From the NCBI GenBank assembly GCA_002339355.1, contig DDKQ01000014.1:1-7293 (forward strand): a stretch of DNA of 7,293 bases. Reading direction: 5' to 3'. Origin of the DNA: Candidatus Subteraquimicrobium carltonvillense. Lineage in GTDB: Bacteria; Actinomycetota; Aquicultoria; Subteraquimicrobiales; Subteraquimicrobiaceae. The notes beneath the pieces were generated by a model. The model made no database searches. It was not told the origin of the DNA and saw only the letters and a program-made list of their open reading frames with translations. Below are positions 6,573-7,293 of the stretch, in pieces; positions within the stretch are counted from its first letter, which is position 1, and every line of letters starts with the position of its first letter. Made by a program: the position numbers and the translations under genes.

Positions 6573-6600
6573 TTGACAATCTGGTTGAGGTTGATATCTT
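6573..6600 (+). promoter_or_regulatory. Candidate sigma70-type promoter for the tRNA cluster
   Basis: A perfect TTGACA (6573-6578) is followed after 16 nt by TATCTT (6595-6600, four of six). It would start transcription near 6607, about 55 nt before the broken tRNA-Lys copy and about 150 nt before the intact tRNA-Lys. Its -35 box lies only 11 nt from the -35 box of the opposite-strand operon promoter, so the two are back to back. Confidence 0.5.
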
Positions 6601-6649
6601 TATTTCAGCTGTGTAAAATCTTAAGAGGATGGTGGGGAGAGTTTGGCTC

Positions 6650-6689
6650 CCAAATATTTTCGGGCCGTTAGCTCAGTAGGTAGAGCATC
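6650..6689 (+). repeat. Direct repeat copy 1 (second copy 6743-6782): tRNA-Lys 5' part plus its upstream flank
   Basis: The 40-nt stretch recurs 93 nt downstream with one mismatch (C6661 against T6754). The identity begins 12 nt upstream of the tRNA, at CCAAATATTTT, and continues to GCATC at the start of the anticodon arm. A later shared segment (GGGTCGGAGGTTCGA, 6704-6718 and 6798-6812) is offset by 94 nt, so one base was gained between them. The pattern indicates a tandem duplication of the tRNA-Lys region in which the first copy has decayed or been broken. Confidence 0.85.
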
Positions 6690-6720
6690 CCGATTCATCG
6701 GGGGGGTCGGAGGTTCGAAC
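6662..6720 (+). pseudogene. Broken tRNA-Lys-like gene lacking its 3' T-stem and acceptor strand
   Basis: The acceptor 5' strand, D arm and TAGAGCA are identical to the intact tRNA-Lys at 6755. The anticodon arm is replaced by the self-complementary CCCGATTCATCGGG, and the variable and T-arm 5' parts (GGGTCGGAGGTTCGA) are retained. After TTCGAAC the sequence turns to AATAAACAGT, so the 3' T-stem, acceptor strand and CCA are missing. It cannot form a cloverleaf. If the arm is read as five plus seven bases, the anticodon position would be TCA, but the last stem pair would be G-G. Confidence 0.8.
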
Positions 6721-6754
6721 AATAAACAGTGCCAGGCTATTACCAAATATTTTT

Positions 6755-6830
6755 GGGCCGTTAGCTCAGTAGGTAGAGCATCGGACTTTTAATCCGAGGG
6801 TCGGAGGTTCGATTCCTCCACGGCTCACCA
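6755..6830 (+). tRNA. tRNA-Lys (anticodon TTT)
   Basis: This is a full 76-nt cloverleaf including CCA. The acceptor GGGCCGT pairs with ACGGCTC (6820-6826, one G-U). The D stem is GCTC/GAGC. The anticodon stem TCGGA/TCCGA encloses CTTTTAA, with anticodon TTT at 6788-6790. The T arm is GGAGG-TTCGATT-CCTCC, the discriminator A6827, and CCA is encoded at 6828-6830. It is bacterial in type and is followed after 2 nt by tRNA-Glu. Confidence 0.97.
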
Positions 6831-6832
6831 AT

Positions 6833-6908
6833 GCCCCCATCGTCTAGTGGCCTAGGACACCGGTCTTTCAAGCCGGCGGCGGGGATTCGAATTCCCCTGG
6901 GGGCACCA
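6833..6908 (+). tRNA. tRNA-Glu (anticodon TTC)
   Basis: The cloverleaf is complete, 76 nt with encoded CCA. The acceptor GCCCCCA pairs with TGGGGGC (6898-6904). The anticodon stem CCGGT/GCCGG encloses CTTTCAA, with anticodon TTC at 6867-6869. The T arm is GGGGA-TTCGAAT-TCCCC, and the discriminator is A6905. The 3' half recurs in altered form at 7064-7102. Confidence 0.97.
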
Positions 6909-7063
6909 CTAAACCAGTCAAACGTCAGAAGACAAGAGGAAAAGATAATAAGCCCCGCCGCAAAGGGGGGAAATTTTTGGGGAAAGGATTTCCCCTGAAA
7001 TCTAACATTAGGAAAGGGGAATGTTAAGGGGAAAACCTTGGGTTTGCCCCTTAAGGAGGCCGG
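6909..7063 (+). other. Hairpin-rich, purine-rich spacer between tRNA-Glu and its displaced 3' half
   Basis: There is no gene in these 155 bases, but they contain successive inverted repeats. GGGGAAA (6979-6985) pairs with TTTCCCC (6989-6995) around GGA. TAACATT (7003-7009) pairs with AATGTTA (7020-7026). TTAAGGGG (7024-7031) pairs with CCCCTTAA (7047-7054), continued after one A-G mismatch by AAACC/GGTTT around TTG. The last two share bases, so they are mutually exclusive at their edges. No T-run follows them, so they are not clear terminators. The spacer could be a transcribed linker in the tRNA precursor or the remnant of an integrated element. Confidence 0.6.
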
Positions 7064-7102
7064 AGGCCGACTGACGGGATTCGAATTCCCGTGGGGGCAC
7101 CA
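7064..7102 (+). pseudogene. 3' half of a tRNA-Glu (anticodon loop to CCA)
   Basis: The stretch aligns without gaps to 6870-6908 of the intact tRNA-Glu at an offset of 194. The last 28 nt (7075-7102) are identical at 26 positions, including TTCGAAT, TGGGGGC and the terminal ACCA. The two differences, C7075 and G7091, are partners at the end of the T stem, so pairing is preserved. No 5' half precedes it, so it is not a working gene. A duplicated tRNA 3' half is the typical trace of an integrase attachment site, or of a lost second tRNA-Glu gene. Confidence 0.8.
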
Positions 7103-7106
7103 TTAG

Positions 7107-7178
7107 GGGCGAATAGCTCAGTGGGAGAGCGCCTGCCTTACAAGCAGGAGGTCACAGGTTCAAATCCTGTTTCGCCCA
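7107..7178 (+). tRNA. tRNA-Val (anticodon TAC)
   Basis: The acceptor GGGCGAA pairs with TTCGCCC (7171-7177). The D stem is GCTC/GAGC. The anticodon stem CCTGC/GCAGG encloses CTTACAA, with anticodon TAC at 7139-7141. The T arm is ACAGG-TTCAAAT-CCTGT, and the discriminator is A7178. The next bases are CAA, so the CCA end is not encoded, unlike the Lys and Glu genes just upstream, and must be added by nucleotidyltransferase. Confidence 0.97.
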
Positions 7179-7194
7179 CAAAAAGTCGAAAAGA

Positions 7195-7255
7195 CGATGA
7201 GCGATATTCGACTAGCGACTTACGGTGAATTAAAATTATAATTATTCGCTCATCG
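7195..7255. repeat. Inverted repeat with perfect 10-bp arms in the tRNA spacer
   Basis: CGATGAGCGA (7195-7204) is the exact reverse complement of TCGCTCATCG (7246-7255), with a 41-nt AT-rich interior. Flanking bases add GAC on the left (7192-7194... as part of GACGATG) and CGTC at 7261-7264 on the right, separated by a 5-nt bulge. Short related words (ATTCGACTAGCGAC, CGCTAATCG) lie in and around it, which suggests a dispersed intergenic repeat or small palindromic element. There is no open reading frame and no T-run terminator. Confidence 0.6.
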
Positions 7256-7275
7256 CTAATCGTCCATCGAAGAAT

Positions 7276-7293
7276 GGAGCCGTGGTGTAGCCT
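7276..7293 (+). tRNA. 5' end of another tRNA, cut by the window edge (probably Asp)
   Basis: The last 18 bases read GGAGCCG, a plausible acceptor strand, then TGGTGTAGCCT, with U8, the D-stem start and A14 in the expected places. This opening with GTGGTGTAG is typical of bacterial tRNA-Asp genes, but the anticodon lies outside the window, so the identity is an inference. Confidence 0.65.

Noticed and set aside
6635..6660. GGGAG/CTCCC hairpin followed by AAATATTTT as a terminator before the tRNAs
   Set aside because: The stem is only 5 bp, an alternative TTTGG/CCAAA pairing competes, and the trailing T-run is short. Its AT tail is also part of the duplicated tRNA flank.
6662..6720. Selenocysteine or opal-suppressor tRNA, because the broken copy could present TCA at the anticodon position
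   Set aside because: The 3' T-stem and acceptor strand are absent and the anticodon stem would contain a G-G pair. It also lacks the long extra arm of tRNA-Sec.
6909..7102. CRISPR or tandem-repeat array in the G-rich spacer
   Set aside because: The GGGGAAA-type words are not evenly spaced, and there are no repeat-spacer units.

Overview
The window looks bacterial rather than archaeal. It has a bifunctional PurH, bacterial-type tRNAs (two with encoded CCA), purine-rich Shine-Dalgarno (SD) sites, GTG and TTG starts, and sigma70-like -35/-10 pairs. By eye the base composition is moderate (roughly half GC). A branched-chain polyamine synthase suggests a thermophile, and the overall flavour suggests a deep-branching lineage. 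The exact taxon cannot be read from this window.

Left part (1-2739, + strand): the 3' portion of a HAD-superfamily phosphatase gene whose start lies outside the window, then a short AT-rich gap and a complete purH for the last two steps of IMP synthesis. Middle (2740-2822): a short convergent gap with a 16-nt-period direct repeat running into a perfect 8-bp hairpin.

Centre (6389 down to 2823, - strand): a tight five-gene operon, bpsA-pdaD-speD-speE-speB, with every junction overlapping. Together the genes cover a complete polyamine route. PdaD turns arginine into agmatine and SpeB removes urea. SpeD makes decarboxylated SAM, SpeE adds an aminopropyl group to give spermidine, and BpsA adds further aminopropyl groups to give a branched quaternary polyamine. 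The SpeE/SpeB order could also run through N1-aminopropylagmatine.

The most interesting signal is the leader of this operon (about 6390-6444, - strand). Its RNA can fold as a compact H-type pseudoknot: a 9-bp stem 1 and a 6-bp stem 2, with stem 2 built from part of the bpsA SD. An upstream near-copy of the SD can compete for the same pairing partner. This is the architecture of small SD-sequestering riboswitches and is a candidate polyamine- or SAM-related control element.

Right part (6533-7293): back-to-back divergent promoters separate the polyamine operon from a + strand tRNA cluster. The cluster holds a broken tRNA-Lys copy, tRNA-Lys(TTT), tRNA-Glu(TTC), a hairpin-rich spacer ending in a displaced 3' half of a tRNA-Glu, tRNA-Val(TAC), an inverted repeat, and the first 18 nt of another tRNA at the right edge.
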